Origin: Pseudisothecium myosuroides
Taxonomy: Eukaryota > Streptophyta > Bryopsida > Hypnales > Lembophyllaceae
Reading direction: 5' to 3'
NCBI GenBank assembly: GCA_951799445.1
Contig: OX637288.1
Span: forward strand, 28,313,288-28,377,287
Length of the DNA stretch: 64,000 bases
Below the pieces are notes generated by a model, which was not told where the DNA came from, searched no databases, and saw only the letters and a list, made by a program, of their open reading frames with translations. Shown piece after piece: positions 48,041 through 60,772 of the stretch; position 1 is the stretch's first letter, and the number at the start of each line of letters is the position of its first letter. Position numbers and translations under genes: made by a program.

Positions 48041-50440
48041 TCAGGAGACACACAGTCTAGGAGATCTCAACGTAACAAAACAAGCAAACAAATAAAATAG
48101 GCAACCAAACTTAAGGTATGGATTTTTTTAAAAGGACTTTACGGCATAGCAAGAATTGGATGAATTCATCTAATTTTGAGAGGATCACATATGGCTAGCC
48201 GCCGCGACGATTGGGGTGAACTGGCCCCCTCACTTGAATGTCATCCCCAAGTCACTCCAAGGGTGCATGTAAAGAAAAAGACCCTTTATTTTGTGCCCAA
48301 TTATTTTACTTTCTACATTTTTCTTAGCTAATTATAAATTCAAAATTTGCAAATTTTATCATGCGTGGAAAATAAAAAATTTCAACGTTTTCTCAAGGAG
48401 ACGAGCGAGGGATTAGTTCACTATGGCTGCTACAACCAAGTTGCAGTGAAAAATAATTGGACTAAGCTACATATGCCCTGGCATTCCTCCTTTGGAAGGA
48501 CCCCCCACCTTGACGCAAGTTTTGATTAACTGTTGTGGCCGAAAAGTGACCAATGGATGACATTCTAGATCATTGTAGAAATGAAGAATGCACCTACTGG
48601 TCTAAAAATCAGATCATTTTTATTAGTGCCTATCTTGAGTCATATGTTGGCATTCTTCTAAGGTTAAGCTTGGATTCAAGATATTAGTAGGAAATGAACA
48701 ATAATAGTATTGGATCTAAATAATTCCAACAACCTCAACTAATTATAGATATCCATTAGGTGGTTTAAGAACATTTCGGTTCACTTCATTTAGCTTTTTG
48801 CAAAATAATTCTATATTTAATGAAAAATGAAAAAAAAATCATTCAATTTTTCTAAAACAATTCTAGTGCATAGAGAAGAATGGATTACTTTCATTTGACT
48901 TTAATGAAATTCTTAGATATTAATGCTTATTAAGATATTAAGATATTTCATTCAATTTATTTTATATAAATATTACGGAGAAACTGAGGAAGGGAACTAT
49001 TGAATAAAGTAATGTAATTTTCCAACCAAATGAAGTGTTTACCGTTCAAAAATACTTAAGTGGAACAAAAAGGAGAACACAATTGAAAGGTTTTCTTCAT
49101 ACTGAGTTCAATGGTTGAAATAAGTCCTTATTTGAATTGATTTTTGACCTAAAAGCACTACTAGAGAATTTGATGTCCGACATAATAACGAAGACTACAA
49201 ATGTATATTAAAAAGTCATGTTGATTTAGATGGCTCAATTTAGACAATAGAAAGAGAACAATGTCATCTTTACTTCTTTTTGCATATGCCACATCCTATA
49301 TTGAAATTTCATTGGATGATGACGATGTGACAATAATGATAATTTAAAAAAATAAAATTCACAAAACAAACTTGAAATTATATTTTGAGGGATTTTGACA
49401 ATTTAAAAGATTGCAAAATGTATTATTATATTTTGGTATCTTTATAATCACGTAAAAACTGGTACATTTGAAGAATTCAAAATGAATGGAATATTTCAAA
49501 TCAATGAAGACTTTCCATTCTAAATCTATATCTACAATGTTTTTAGATTTTTATAAATTTTTATATCTATAAAACTCTAAATCTATAAATTTCTAAATCT
49601 ATAAAAGCTTCAATTCCTAATCAAACTTCTAACCTACTGACACAAGCTTGGTGAAAATACGGATACTAGAAAAGATACAACATAAAAGTGAATATAAAAT
49701 CAACATCATAATCAAGCTAAAATGGCAGAAATTAGTTGCGTACAAGAAGTTTCTCTAGAATTGCATACTTCATTACAAATTTGAATATCCCAAGGAATCA
49801 ATATTCATATAATGTATTGCCTCTACGTAATCTACACACATAAAAAACAAGACGTGTGGTCCCCAAGGAATCACCCACAAAATCATATATTGAAGAAAGT
49901 TGAATCCATTATAAAGACTAATTTTTTTTTATTTAATATTTTTTATCTTTAAAACATTGAAAATAACTATAATAGGTGCACCAATGTAGACTATCTTTAG
50001 ACTGTTTGCTATGAATGCTTAATGTCTAAATCTTTTTGACTTACAACATACTTTGCCTCTCTTTTACCTTACACATGTTATTAATTGTAACATTTACACA
50101 CATATTAAGTTTTTATGTCTAATTGTAAAATATTATATATAGTGGTAAACAATGTAGAGTCTACTACTAAAATATAAAATGTTAGGATGTACAATGTTTA
50201 TAACAACATTAAAAAAATTGGGATTGGCATTTTTCAATTCCATAATGAAATCCTTAACAATTTTGTATTATGAATCATTCTCTACTTCTTTCTACTTACT
50301 ATTTTTTTCCTATATGTTGTACAATTCCAAATGATTTGAAATTTTTTAAGCATGTAGGCAACTTGTTTAGGAAAAAGAATTCAAAGAAACACCACCATTT
50401 TGGACATTTTTGCATACAAATGTGACCTTGTAAAGTGTAG
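48041..50440. other. AT-rich intergenic DNA, no gene seen
   Basis: No coding frame, RNA gene or clear terminus was recognised. A short local repeat of TCTATAAA..TCTAAATC occurs around 49520-49600. Confidence 0.5.
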
Positions 50441-50681
50441 TTGCCTTGTTTTTTGCAGGGACAAATAAAATAATTTTTGCCACTTCAAACACTTATCTCT
50501 TCCAATCCACACAATGGAAAATTCTGAATTTTTTTCACATCTTCTAAAACTAGCATACTATAAGTTCCTATGGTTACATGCGTCCAAAAATGTTTATTCT
50601 CTAAAATTTGGTACTTGTACTAGAAATGGCAGTTCTGGAGCGTTTTTGGTGAAAACATAGTCAAGGAACTTTAGGGGTTAA
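50441..50681 (+). repeat. TTAA-family A right-end fragment (A4)
   Basis: It contains the conserved block (CTTATCTCTTCCAATCCACA), a poly-T and TTTTTTCACAT stretch, GAAATGGCAGTTCT, and the intact right end CTTTAGGGG-TTAA at 50670-50681. The left part of the element is absent. Confidence 0.6.
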
Positions 50682-51217
50682 GTTAAGAATTGTTGAAGTT
50701 CAAAATAGTTGGCTCTTGATTACAAGCATGGACTATCTTTGAACTACCTTATGCATGTAGAAGATTCTGAATAAGATTGGTACAATTTAATTGATTTCAT
50801 AAATGTTAAAGTTTAATAGATGTTGGAAGAAATCAACTTAAAAAAATTTTGTAAGAAATTTTAGAAATATTGTGAAAATTTTGGATAGATTATTGCTACA
50901 TAATTTCATTCTCATAAGGTGCCACAATGCAACTTGTAAAAAAATAAATGTTTACTTAAAACCCATTTTGATTTTCACCTTTATGTATTATATAATATTA
51001 TATTTAGACTTATATTATATTATATTTGCAATGAGTATTTTTGCAATTTTGGAGGCTATTGATTCACATGGTAATAGAAAAGGATGATTTTTGAGGGTCC
51101 CCCCTTCGGTGTTTAAGGGTTTAAAATCAATATGTTTAGTTGATAATTACTTTGTAAATGGAAGTCTATGATTTTCTTATTTTCTCTAGTCAACAAATCC
51201 CTAAATTCCACTATAAA

Positions 51218-52159
51218 TTAACCCCTAAAAGCCCGTTGTCCCTTTGGGGGACAAATGCGTTTTCGGGCAGGTACCTACGGGCTGAAATTGTATTCTGATT
51301 TTTTGAAATTTTGTTGGAGATAAAAAAACTGATAAGCTTCGTGGGAATATAATTTTTTTCTCAATCGGTGCCCGGTAAAAAAAGTTATGACCAAATAAGC
51401 TCAAAACAGGGGACGGGGGGCAACCCGGGCAGCAAAAAAAAAATGGACAAAAATTTGAATTTTTTTTTTTAATATTTTTTTTCTCATAGATTGTATTTTT
51501 GTCTATCTAGAAAGCTTTTATTCATTTCATTTGGATATGTTATGAGAAAGTAATGGACATTCTTGTTTTTCGGGCAGTTTGAGCATCTTTTTGAAAAAAA
51601 TAACTGTAGGATTCATTTCTGAATGCAATTTTTCAAATTTTTCAAATTTTTTTTTTTGGCATGGTTTAGTTTACTTGCTAGAACAATCTCACCATTGGGA
51701 TTAGTGCATTTTAATTCCATCTAAGAGATATTAATATTTTAGGTTTTCCTTCTATCTCATACCTACTTCTACTTAACAATTTTTTTAAGGATGAAAATTA
51801 AGTTTTTTTGAGTTTCTTTTTTTTTCCTAGACTCTCAACTCAATTCTCTACTATAAAGATTTAAAGCTCAAAACGCTGTAGTGAAAAAATTTTAAGTTAA
51901 AAATGTTTAAAGACAAAAAATCTGGTCCCGCAATGTGCTGAAAAACTTGTTTTTTCCACTTTAAATGCAGATATCTTGCAATCTGTGCAGTCAAAAATTC
52001 TGAAATTTTTTCCACACATTCTCATACCAATTAGGTGTGAGATCCTACGGTTAGATGTGGAAAAAAAACAATTTTAATTTTTTTTTAACTTTTTGCTATA
52101 GAAATGGCAGTTTTCAGTGTTTTTTGGCAGAAAAAAGACCTTGGGCCTTTAGGGGTTAA
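51218..52159. mobile_element. TTAA-family A non-autonomous element, copy 2 (A2)
   Basis: It starts TTAA-CCCCTAAAAGCCCG at 51218 and ends CTTTAGGGG-TTAA at 52159, about 934 bp between the TTAA copies. The subterminal hairpin is present in slightly altered form (TTGTCCCTTTGGGGGACAA). Internal landmarks shared with copy 1 include TCTGATTTTTTGAAA, CAATCGGTGCCCGG, the GGGCAGTTTGAGCATCTT block and GAAATGGCAGTTTTCAGTG. No coding frame. Confidence 0.75.
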
Positions 52160-53080
52160 GTGAAAGAGTTGCAAATTGTAGTGAATAACCAAATGGTTTA
52201 TCCTCAAAAAAAAAATTTAGATTTTGGTTTTGAATTTCACAAGGTCACAAATAGATACCTACAACAGAAATCTTTGAAAATTCATAACTAATTCAAAAAT
52301 ACTTCAAAAAATATGAAACCACTTGTGTTACGTTTGGAATCTATATTTCTTTCTCTGAATAATGAATTAAAAATACTTTTGTTCACACAAACCTATGAAA
52401 AAGGCAGACCAACCCTTAAAGGGGCACTTTTAAAGCATATTATCTTACTTCAAATGATTGTAGGAGGCTTGTAGAGAGCATGCTAAGCTGAACTGCTTAT
52501 GTAATAGAAACAAAAGGAAAGTGGACAAAATATTGAATGATTCACTTCTTGTAGTTAGAAATATTGAATGATTCACAATTTATCAAGAAATATTTCTATA
52601 ATTAAAGTAGATGCCAAATTCTTTGGAAAATTATTTTTCCAAATAAAAAAAATGTATTAGAAAAAAACAATTTTATGTTATATTTTAAAGCACCTGCCAA
52701 ATGATATTTCCCAACTTTAATTCATTATTCATCAAGGACTGCCAATCCTACCACCAGCATGATCCTCAGGGTTAATATAGATTTGGATGAAAACATAGCA
52801 GAACATAGCAGGGAGAGCAGTTTCAATACCCAGCCACTTGACAATATTCTTTGCTCATCCTAAAGAGAGTCTGCAACGCATTAAACTCGGTTTTCCCATC
52901 CTCATGTACCAAACACAACTGATCGACAAAGGTTATCCACTGTATATCCTCAAATCAAGTATAGTCACCACCCGCATCAAGACTTTCAACAAGACACCAT
53001 CAACACCACAAAGACAAATTACATGAAAACAAATACTCAGTATTTCTTAAGAAGATAACCACCGCACATCCAACATATCG
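52160..53080. other. Intergenic DNA downstream of the 53-kb gene
   Basis: Mostly AT-rich. Bases 52740-53080 are GC-richer and may hold the 3' UTR or one more exon of the minus-strand gene ending at or near 53081. I could not link a coding exon there. Confidence 0.35.
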
Positions 53081-53700
53081 TCAAGAACCCTTCGATTTAC
53101 CTGAGATAAATTCACGAAGTATTAAAGGTAGAGAATGTATGCAGTAAGCTCTTTCTGAACGCGGACAACTCTTCACGTCTAAACTGCTGCAGTAGAAGAA
53201 ACGACCACCTTCGTCACCTCTTGGAAGGAAACCGAAAATCAGTTGTGCTACCTGAACCTCTGCGCCAGCATCCAGATTCTTCAGGAGTAGTTCATTGCTG
53301 ATTGTAGAAAGACTTTCTTTCTTCACAATCCACTTGAGTGTAGGTAACTGGCTGCCCTCCAGACTACAGAGGAAACAATTCCCTGGACTGATCATATTTG
53401 ACAACTCTGAGTAACATTTTCTCCGACGCACTAGAGACCCAACTGCATCCTTAGTTGAAATCCCACTCAATCAACAATCACTCGTCATTCCGATCGTTAT
53501 TTTCATGCAGAGACGTCACATTTTTCGAACATTGCAATCAAAGGGTTAAACCAGAAATTCAAGAGCTCACCTCTCCAGAATGTGAGCACACGCGAGATCG
53601 GAGAGGCGGAATTAAACGAAGGCAGCCGAAAGACTTGTGGTGTCTCTTTCTCCACTCCGCCATCGCTCGCGCCTCCATCTAGTTCCATGGTGCTCGTCAT
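53081..53700 (-). CDS. Small unrecognised protein, two exons
   Basis: Exon 1 is 53700-53571, beginning MTSTMELDGG, and ends at a good donor (GAGAG/GTGAGC). Exon 2 is 53442-53081, entered at GATGCAG/TTGGG. The phases fit and give 163 residues. I do not recognise the family. The second half holds CFLCS (a C-x2-C) and several further cysteines (YCSS, KSCPRSERAYC), a Leu-rich stretch, and a Lys/Arg patch RRRK near residue 47. A second good donor (CTCAG/GTAAAT near 53098) suggests the real gene may continue into another exon, so the C-terminus is provisional. The start codon sits inside a perfect hairpin. Splicing is inferred from signals and phase only. Confidence 0.45.
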
Positions 53701-53743
53701 AGAGGGATATCAATCTCCTCAAGTGATTGATATCCCTCTATGA
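53697..53743. repeat. Perfect 19-bp hairpin covering a start codon
   Basis: TCATAGAGGGATATCAATC (53697-53715) is followed by a 9-base loop and then its exact reverse complement (53725-53743). The ATG of the minus-strand gene at 53700 falls in the stem. Such a stem in the mRNA leader could hinder ribosome scanning. It could also be a small inverted duplication or an assembly artefact. Confidence 0.8.
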
Positions 53744-55782
53744 TCGCCAGACTCAAACTGATCGCTCTGAAAATTTTCAAATATGCGTAATTTTGAATTT
53801 TGTTACAATACGAATGATCGCAGCTGCACTTGAGATTCGTGTCCGCAATTTACAGCCACCTATCCAAGTCAAACCAAAGGAACTAAGCTTTAAGAGAAGC
53901 CATAAGACAAATACGAAGCAAAAAATGATCAACTACTCCAGTTACATGACTACAACCTCAAGGAAAAAAATTACACTCGAGAGAAGACTCCCTAACTTCC
54001 TGATTGAAGCTCGATCGATCGATCGATCATTCAATCCAACCGATCAAAACAGAAAACAAACCACCGCAGAAAATACTGACTGCCAGATTCACATTTTCAA
54101 CAAAACCTAAGACATTGAAAGAACTAAATAAGTGAAAAGCTCACAATTCCGAGGACAAACAGATCGTAGCTAGCTACAGACCGCGCATCTTCGCGTAAGA
54201 AAGAAAACATGCACTGGAAGCAATTGACAGCCAGTTTAGAGCGATAATTGCTCGATGATTGCGCCCGACGAGCTGTGAGCTTCCCTCGCCAATCTTCCCT
54301 CGCCAATTTGGGCGCCAAATGGTTCCACCTCGGATTGTTTCGAGGTGGGTGCCACGTCCACGGAAAGGGCTCAAAACGACCGTGTTCGAAATGCGACCCC
54401 TATCTAGAAAGGGCTGACATGTTGCTTGAAATTGAACTCATCTCCTTACAATCTCTGCGCTTCCGATCCTCTTCATAGTGCAGACGAATCCTCGCAGATG
54501 GCCTAAGCAATGCATCCTGATTTCCATCAAAAACTCCATCAACGCTGCAATTAAGAATGCTTGCGCTCCCAGGAAGCTCCGTCCGTTGCAGCATCGCTCC
54601 ACGCAGTGCGCCCAAAAACTAATCCGCACCCAGCAAACCCTAATCACGCCGAAGCGTCCCCCGGCGCTCCCCGCTCCCGACGTTCCCCTTGGGCCGCGGC
54701 GTTCCCCTCGGGCCGCGGCGTTCCCCTCATTGGGAGCGTCACCCTTTCCTGTAGGGGACCTTAAAAATCTGAAGTGATAGACAAGAGAAGAAAGGTAGCA
54801 AAACTTATAAAACCTACTACAAAACCACAAAAATCTACTAAAACATTGAGTCATTTAGGGCAAAACTTAGACTGCACGTTAAAAATAAATTGAGATGGAA
54901 GATGAAATCTAGTAGAGAGGCAGCAACAACAATTTACTCGAGAATTTACCAACAAAATAGTATGATGAAACACCAAGGTAATTATTGCAAAATTATATTG
55001 AAACATCAAAACCACAAGTGACAAATCCCAAGTGTGTGATCATTAGCAGTAAAAGTGGATAATGATATAAGAACAAAAACCAATCAAATTTTTTTATAAA
55101 ATCATGGTGAAGCATTGTACCAATAGTCACAAATTTTTTTGAAACCTCAAGCCAAAAGCAACATAACCGAACAATTTGTAACTTTGAGTCAAAAAACCCA
55201 AATAAAGGAAAGTGGAGAGTGAAGAAGAAGAACTCCAAAAATCTATCACTAAAACCTTAAAATCCTAGTAAACCATCAAACAAAAAATTACAATATTTTG
55301 TGGAAACACCAAGGAAAGGCTTCAAACCCTTGTTGTGGAAGCAAATGGATTGTAAGAGACAAGAAAAATAATAGGTGACATCATAGATCTAAATCTTCTA
55401 AATAGAGCCTACTACATAGAATATGCTTACATAAATTTTTGCTACCTTATCTTCACATGCACTAAATCATCTACACACCTTTTTTTCATTTGCCACCCTA
55501 AACCTATGTTACCATCTTGCTAAGTTGGCTAAGGTTCTTACAGGTGGAATGAGACACGTCAACTGCCATGTCATTAAGTGTGGAAGAGATTGCAATGTCC
55601 ATACAATTTTTATTAATTGAACTTTTGTTGCTTTGTAGAATTAAAACGATCAATTTGGAATCTATCATATAACCACACCAAGATTTCTCTCTTGTTGATT
55701 AGGGCACCTATTTGTAATAGTGAAGCATCAAAAAAATTTCACCTACTTCTTTATGTAGGTCTTGCATATGTAATTTAGATTA
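53744..55782. other. Upstream flank of the 53-kb gene, then AT-rich DNA
   Basis: Bases 54230-54770 are GC-rich and contain a telo-box (54635-54643) and a short tandem repeat at about 54676-54727 (GTTCCCCT.GGGCCGCGGC). They may be the promoter and leader of the minus-strand gene starting at 53700 or an unrecognised exon. A GATC run lies at about 54012-54028. From 54780 to 55782 I see nothing but AT-rich DNA. Confidence 0.35.
54635..54643 (+). promoter_or_regulatory. Telo-box
   Basis: AAACCCTAA in the GC-rich stretch about 940 bp upstream of the minus-strand start at 53700. Its assignment to that gene is a guess. Confidence 0.3.
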
Positions 55783-56359
55783 TTAATCCCTAAAGGACCA
55801 TGAGTGCAGATTTTGAACAATGAATGAATGGAAACACATCCCAAACTCACCGAAATGCATTTTTTCATCCATCAATTTTTTTTCAAGATTCTTATATTAG
55901 TTCTTTAACATTTGTACAGTTCAAATTATGAAGATTTTGCTTTGCAAATATTCTATAATTCAAAAGGTATAGGGAGGTCTAGCCTCAAAAAATAACTTTT
56001 TCAATTCAAAAAATGACCCTTCAGAAATGACTTGAATCAGAAAATCAAATAAAAATCTTCAAAAATCACTATAATTAGAACTCAATATTTTAAACTTATA
56101 GAAAAAAAAATATTTTAAAAATCATAAATATTCAATCTACAATTGATTTTAGAAGGAATTTCCAATTTCTGGCTTCAAATTTTATTGAAAAATATTTATA
56201 TGTGTTTTTATTGATCTAATCGTATAGATGTGATCTATAAATAGTATTTTACAACTATTATTTGAAAGTCATCATTAAAATATTCTTCTAAGTTGCATTT
56301 TATAATAGATCTTCGCAATTTTGGAAATTTGGACACCCCTCCGGTCCTTTAGGGGTTAA
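55783..56359 (+). mobile_element. TTAA-family B non-autonomous element, copy 3, the most complete
   Basis: It begins TTAA-TCCCTAAAGGACC at 55783 and ends GGTCCTTTAGGGG-TTAA at 56359, giving inverted ends of about 13 bp with TTAA on both sides and 569 bp between. Its interior matches the copies at 4400-4920 (reverse) and 7835-8490. The terminal CCCTAAAGG is shared with family A, but the interiors differ, so the two families probably used the same transposase. Confidence 0.75.
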
Positions 56360-56835
56360 ACTCTTTTTCCATCAAATTCATATTTGATAATTAAAATGAC
56401 AATTTTTGCTTTTGATCAATGCTAAATGTGAAAGGCATTTATCTTGACTTTTTATTCTACTTGAAGCTCTAAAAACAATCCTAAGTTATGGATATAATTA
56501 CATTGCAAGTTGAAGTTGAAAACTTGTAACCATGTTTTTAAATATATTGAATATAATGTAAAATAGATTTATAGTATGACAGTCAACACTATAATATACA
56601 TAAATATGTATAAATATTTTTTGCTTGATACATATTTTTGCATATAAATATTTATTGCCCTTCTAATTAGGTTGCTCAATTAAACATACAAGTACCCGAT
56701 GAAATTTAGATCTCCAAAATCTACATGCTGGTTACATAAAAGAAACTAAAAAGAACCATAAATTATTCATCATTTTTTGGATTACATAAATTAGTGTGAA
56801 ATGTCGTTTATTCAGCCCGATTCCAAAGCGTTCCC
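56360..56835. other. AT-rich intergenic DNA upstream of eS21
   Basis: No gene or element was recognised. Composition changes sharply near 56815 at the start of the eS21 promoter and leader. Confidence 0.5.
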
Positions 56836-56878
56836 ATGGAGTTCGCGAAAGAAGGGAACGCAGGGGGGAACTATGAGA

Positions 56879-56887
56879 AAACCCTAA
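56879..56887 (+). promoter_or_regulatory. Telo-box in the eS21 leader or promoter
   Basis: AAACCCTAA lies 109 bp before the start codon at 56996. Telo-boxes are a standard element of plant ribosomal-protein gene promoters, so this one is the best supported in the window. Confidence 0.7.
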
Positions 56888-56995
56888 CGCTGTCTTCAAT
56901 CTCAAATTGCGTCCTCTCCGTCTCGACGTCGTCGCCATCGCCTGCGCTCTGCCTCCTGTGCGACTTCACCATCCTCGCACGCTTCCAACGCGACC

Positions 56996-57954
56996 ATGCA
57001 GAACGAGGAAGGAGATAACGTCGATCTTTACATTCCCAGGAAGTGGTACGCTTCCAGTTCATCTTTCTCGTGTGCCTTGGGGCTTTTGTCGAGGCCTTTT
57101 CTTGCAAGAGCGACCTTGGGATTTGAATGCTTTGTATTCTCGTCCTCCATAGCATATTTGAGGTTGCGAGAACGCACTTCCCATATAATAGACCACGTTG
57201 ACATCTCTAGATTTCAAGATTAAATTAATTGGTATGTTTCTCTTGAGAATTCGTGTTTAGAGAATTCGTTTCTTCTCCTCTCGAAATTTGTGTTTGGTAC
57301 AACTGGAGATTGTAGACGTCTGTAATGTCACCTTCTCTAATATCACATCCTCTGTTCTTTCAAGGAACCGTAGGGAACGAAGTAATCTCACCATCACACT
57401 GTGTCACGTTGCAAGTATTTGCTTACCAATGTATTCTTCCTTGTAGCGCACCATGACACTTGAGGCTCACTTTAAGGGAAGAGACGCTGATTTGAAAATA
57501 CTTGTTTGTTTCAGTTCTTCAACCAATAGGTTGATTACATCCAAGGATGTTGCCTCAGTTCAGTTGAACGTCGGTCACGTTGATGAGAATGGCGTTTACA
57601 CAGGACAATTCACCACATTTGCCTTGTGCGGATTTGTCCGCGCTCAGGTCCGTTTTTGGACACAGTTGTCTCCTCCCTCTACCCTTGTCTGTGTGCATGT
57701 GAAATGCATTCATGTTTTTCCTTCCTTGGGTCTGGTACTGGTATTATCGTAGATTACTTCCTGCGTGCCGATGGTTCTTGTTTTGATATTTTTTGTTAGA
57801 CGCCACACTGTGTGTATACTTTTGACAGAGGAGCTGTATCATTTTTTAAAGTTTCATCGACTAAATCGAAGATTGGACGTTTACAATGCAGGGAGATGCT
57901 GACAGCGCTCTTGACAGGCTGTGGGCCAAGAAGAAAGCTGAGATTGGACAGTAA
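56996..57954 (+). CDS. 40S ribosomal protein eS21 (S21e)
   Basis: Coding exons 56996-57045, 57515-57647 and 57892-57954 give 81 residues with intact GT..AG introns and phases, the normal plant size (about 82). It starts [17 protein letters not shown], and the join continues [38 protein letters not shown], and ends [20 protein letters not shown], matching the eS21 family throughout. eS21 is a small-subunit protein on the solvent side near the platform, needed for 40S maturation. I looked in both introns for a box C/D snoRNA, common in ribosomal-protein genes, and found no convincing pair of boxes. Confidence 0.97.
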
Positions 57955-59211
57955 CTGTACTTTTGTAGCTGAGTAGGGCGAAGCGCATAGTAGTGTCACT
58001 CATGTGATATTTGACATAACCAGTTTCGTGGTTATCCTTTTGAAGATCAAACATTCTGGCAAGGGAGTCTCTTTGGCAGATGACCTGCAATGTCTTTGTG
58101 ACGTTATTCATCGTATCACGCTTGATGACTTATCTGTGGTGTGGTTTGGTGCTCGACTTGCAAGATAATGCAATTGCTTTGAGGAATCCATTTGTGTGTT
58201 CGACTCGTGAAATTCTGCAGATCTATCTTACAATTTGTGCAAAACTGCTCATTCAAGATTACTCAGGTTCGTTTGTCAAATGACGTACATGTCCTACAGT
58301 GGACTGTCGGTACCGCCCAAGTTGGCGTACCATGAGGGTTGGACTCGTGCGGTAACGCTTGAGGTTAGAGCGTCAACTTGCTAGGGACTGTGTGAATAGT
58401 TGATTTATGACGAAGTGCACTTGGACTTACCTAGTCGATCTGCAAGTCGAGAGTTCATAGAATCTCCGCAAGAATGACTGAGTTTCTGCATTGTGAAATG
58501 TTTTATGAACGCCAACAGAAGCATCGAATTGAAGTATTTGTGCTGAGGACGTAAATGTTTCCGATGCTCATCTTCAGTGGTTCTAACTTGTTCCGCTGCT
58601 GGATCTTACCGCGAGCCATTCGTGAAGTTCTCATTAACTCGTTTTTAAGTTTCCCTTAATTGTGCATGAAGGCACGATATGTAACGCTCACGCCGTCTTT
58701 TCTTGAAAAGAAAGCATGCTGTGTTACTGGCCTTCCATCAGTAGAGAGGTAGCCCAATTTTGGAATAAATTGTGTTTGGACAGAGTATTTAGCAATTTGA
58801 AGTAATCAGCGTCATGGAGTTTGAAAATGGCTTTAACTGGGAGCTGGGTCAGGGTTCAGGGTTTCCGTCTCGAATCAACTAGAATTTGGCGGCTGGTCGA
58901 TACACCCGAATATCCTTAGTACGGTAATATCACAATCTGTTTATTCCCCCACCTCGTTTATACAGGATTGGACAACTTGAACATGTCATGTCCTGAACAC
59001 GTGTGACGGGAGTTTTTGAGTCCTGAGCCTGTCACCTAAAAGAGTTCTACGTTTAGGTGTACTCTAGGGCAGCTTCATAGATCACAAACCAAATAGAGCG
59101 AAAGCTCATCGAGAATGTCCTAGAAAAAGGTTTTCGTGGGGCTGAGATCACTGTGGCGGTGCCATCTTTTGTCCAAGAAAACTGACAAGCTAAGGAGCAG
59201 CCGAGTTCTGA
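57955..59211. other. Convergent 3' flanks of eS21 and the methylesterase
   Basis: Transcript-like composition, presumably 3' UTRs of the plus-strand eS21 gene and the minus-strand esterase gene, which face each other here. No further coding signal. Confidence 0.4.
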
Positions 59212-60772
59212 TCAGTACACGCTATATTTCTGGGCAAGGCTCACGAGCAACTTGGTAAACTCACCAGGTCGTTTCAGAAAGTTGAAGTGGCCACCCTCCA
59301 GCTCAATAACTTCTTTGAACGGCCCATAACGACTGGAGACGTACTCTTGGCCTTCAGGCGTGAAGGCGTGATCGTTCGAGTACTTGATATACACTGACGG
59401 TACCTGCCCATACCTTTCCTTTGTATATGTAATTGACGTTAACTGCGTTTGGTATGGGTAGGGCCTCACCAACTTTGACGCCAACACAACGATTTCCTGC
59501 ACACGTTGAATTCAGCTGGATTTGTTAGTTATCAAGAGCATGAAGGTAAATTTCAATTCATGTGGCTAGTTTCCGATTGTCACCTAGCAGTTTTTCTTTG
59601 ATAACCAGGAGTGGTGTTGCTTTCAGTTTAGCACAATTCTAAAAGCAATGCCATGTAAACTGAAATCTGTCAATTCAATGGAAATGTCCTTCATGAAAGT
59701 AATTGAATCAGTGTGTTACCTCTGAATCGAAGTCATTGAAAAAGATGTGTTTCAATGTGGAAGCGGGGTAGTAGAAGGACGTGGGGGGGTTCTCAACTCC
59801 GTTTTTGAAGTTTAACACACGTGCCTTGGAAGTCGGTGTTGTATCACTCGTCAGCTGCAGGTCAGAATAGTTCAGGTTAGTTTTACTAGGTAGCTCAATT
59901 GCATGTATTGATATCATGGGCGCAGTCATAAGATCTTGAAACCACCCTAAGTTGCAACCAGTTTCATACACAATTAAATAGGTTAGGCACTGTCGGTTTT
60001 AAGGTCTGTGAGACTGACATACAATTTGATAAAGACCGGTGTCCGCTATCAGGGAAACATCACTTGCAGACAAAAGTGCTGATACGAAGACCGCCAAACT
60101 AATTTTGTCAGGAAACCTCTCCATGAGTTGCGCCAAGGCGAACCCTGCCATGCTGTGCCCAACCAGCACCACCTGCTTCCATTGAACCCACAAGCCCACC
60201 AACAAGCATAAGGATTAGACAACCTCCAGAACCCGAGGGCTTGCGAAGGTTTTAGGACATGATCTACAGGTGTATTCTTGCGTCGAGAATTTCCAAGAGC
60301 ATAATTTTTGGTTTCGTAAGAGAGCTTCCATTTTTTATAACCTTCTTCCTCTCCACCAATGATAGCATGGCACACCTGTGTTCACTGGTGAACTTAGCAT
60401 CATGGTACGGGAATCTCCATTTTAATATCGGAAACCAATTCAAATCAATTCCGCGCCTTCCAACATCTATTATGTGGGAATCACATACAAAAGTTGTGAA
60501 ATGGCTCAGCTTCGGATGGTGCTCCAATGGAATGAAGATTTCTCTACCTTCTCCTTCGCTGGCAGGGATTCCAAGAGCTGTAGCACAGGTTGGTGGTACT
60601 CATCCCAAGTGGTGATGGCGTCCGGGTCGGCAGTGTGCACACCCGCGCCCGCCATGTCTATGGCCGTCACGTTGTAGCCCGCATTCCGAAGCCCAGCTTC
60701 CACATTAAACCACGCCCACGCTCCATAACAAGCCCCGTGCAGCAGCACAAACACAAACTGCGTCGCCGCCAT
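59212..60772 (-). CDS. Methylesterase of the MES / salicylate-binding protein 2 type (alpha/beta hydrolase)
   Basis: Coding exons in transcript order: 60772-60548, 60172-60023, 59854-59720, 59496-59212. All four are in phase 0 and give 264 residues (SABP2 has 260). The fold and active site are visible: oxyanion region VLLHGACYGAWAW, nucleophile elbow GHSMAG with Ser82, Asp212 in KYSNDHA, and His240 in EGGHFNFLKRP. Plant MES enzymes hydrolyse methyl esters of salicylate, jasmonate or auxin, releasing the active acid, and hydroxynitrile lyases share the same fold, so the substrate is not settled. The end of exon 2 (LYQI/GTATGT) and the start of exon 3 were chosen by phase and signal. The region between them is the least certain part of the model. 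In-frame GTG codons precede the chosen ATG. Confidence 0.9.

Noticed and set aside
57046..57891. Box C/D snoRNA in the eS21 introns
   Set aside because: No correctly spaced RTGATGA and CTGA boxes with a closing stem were seen.
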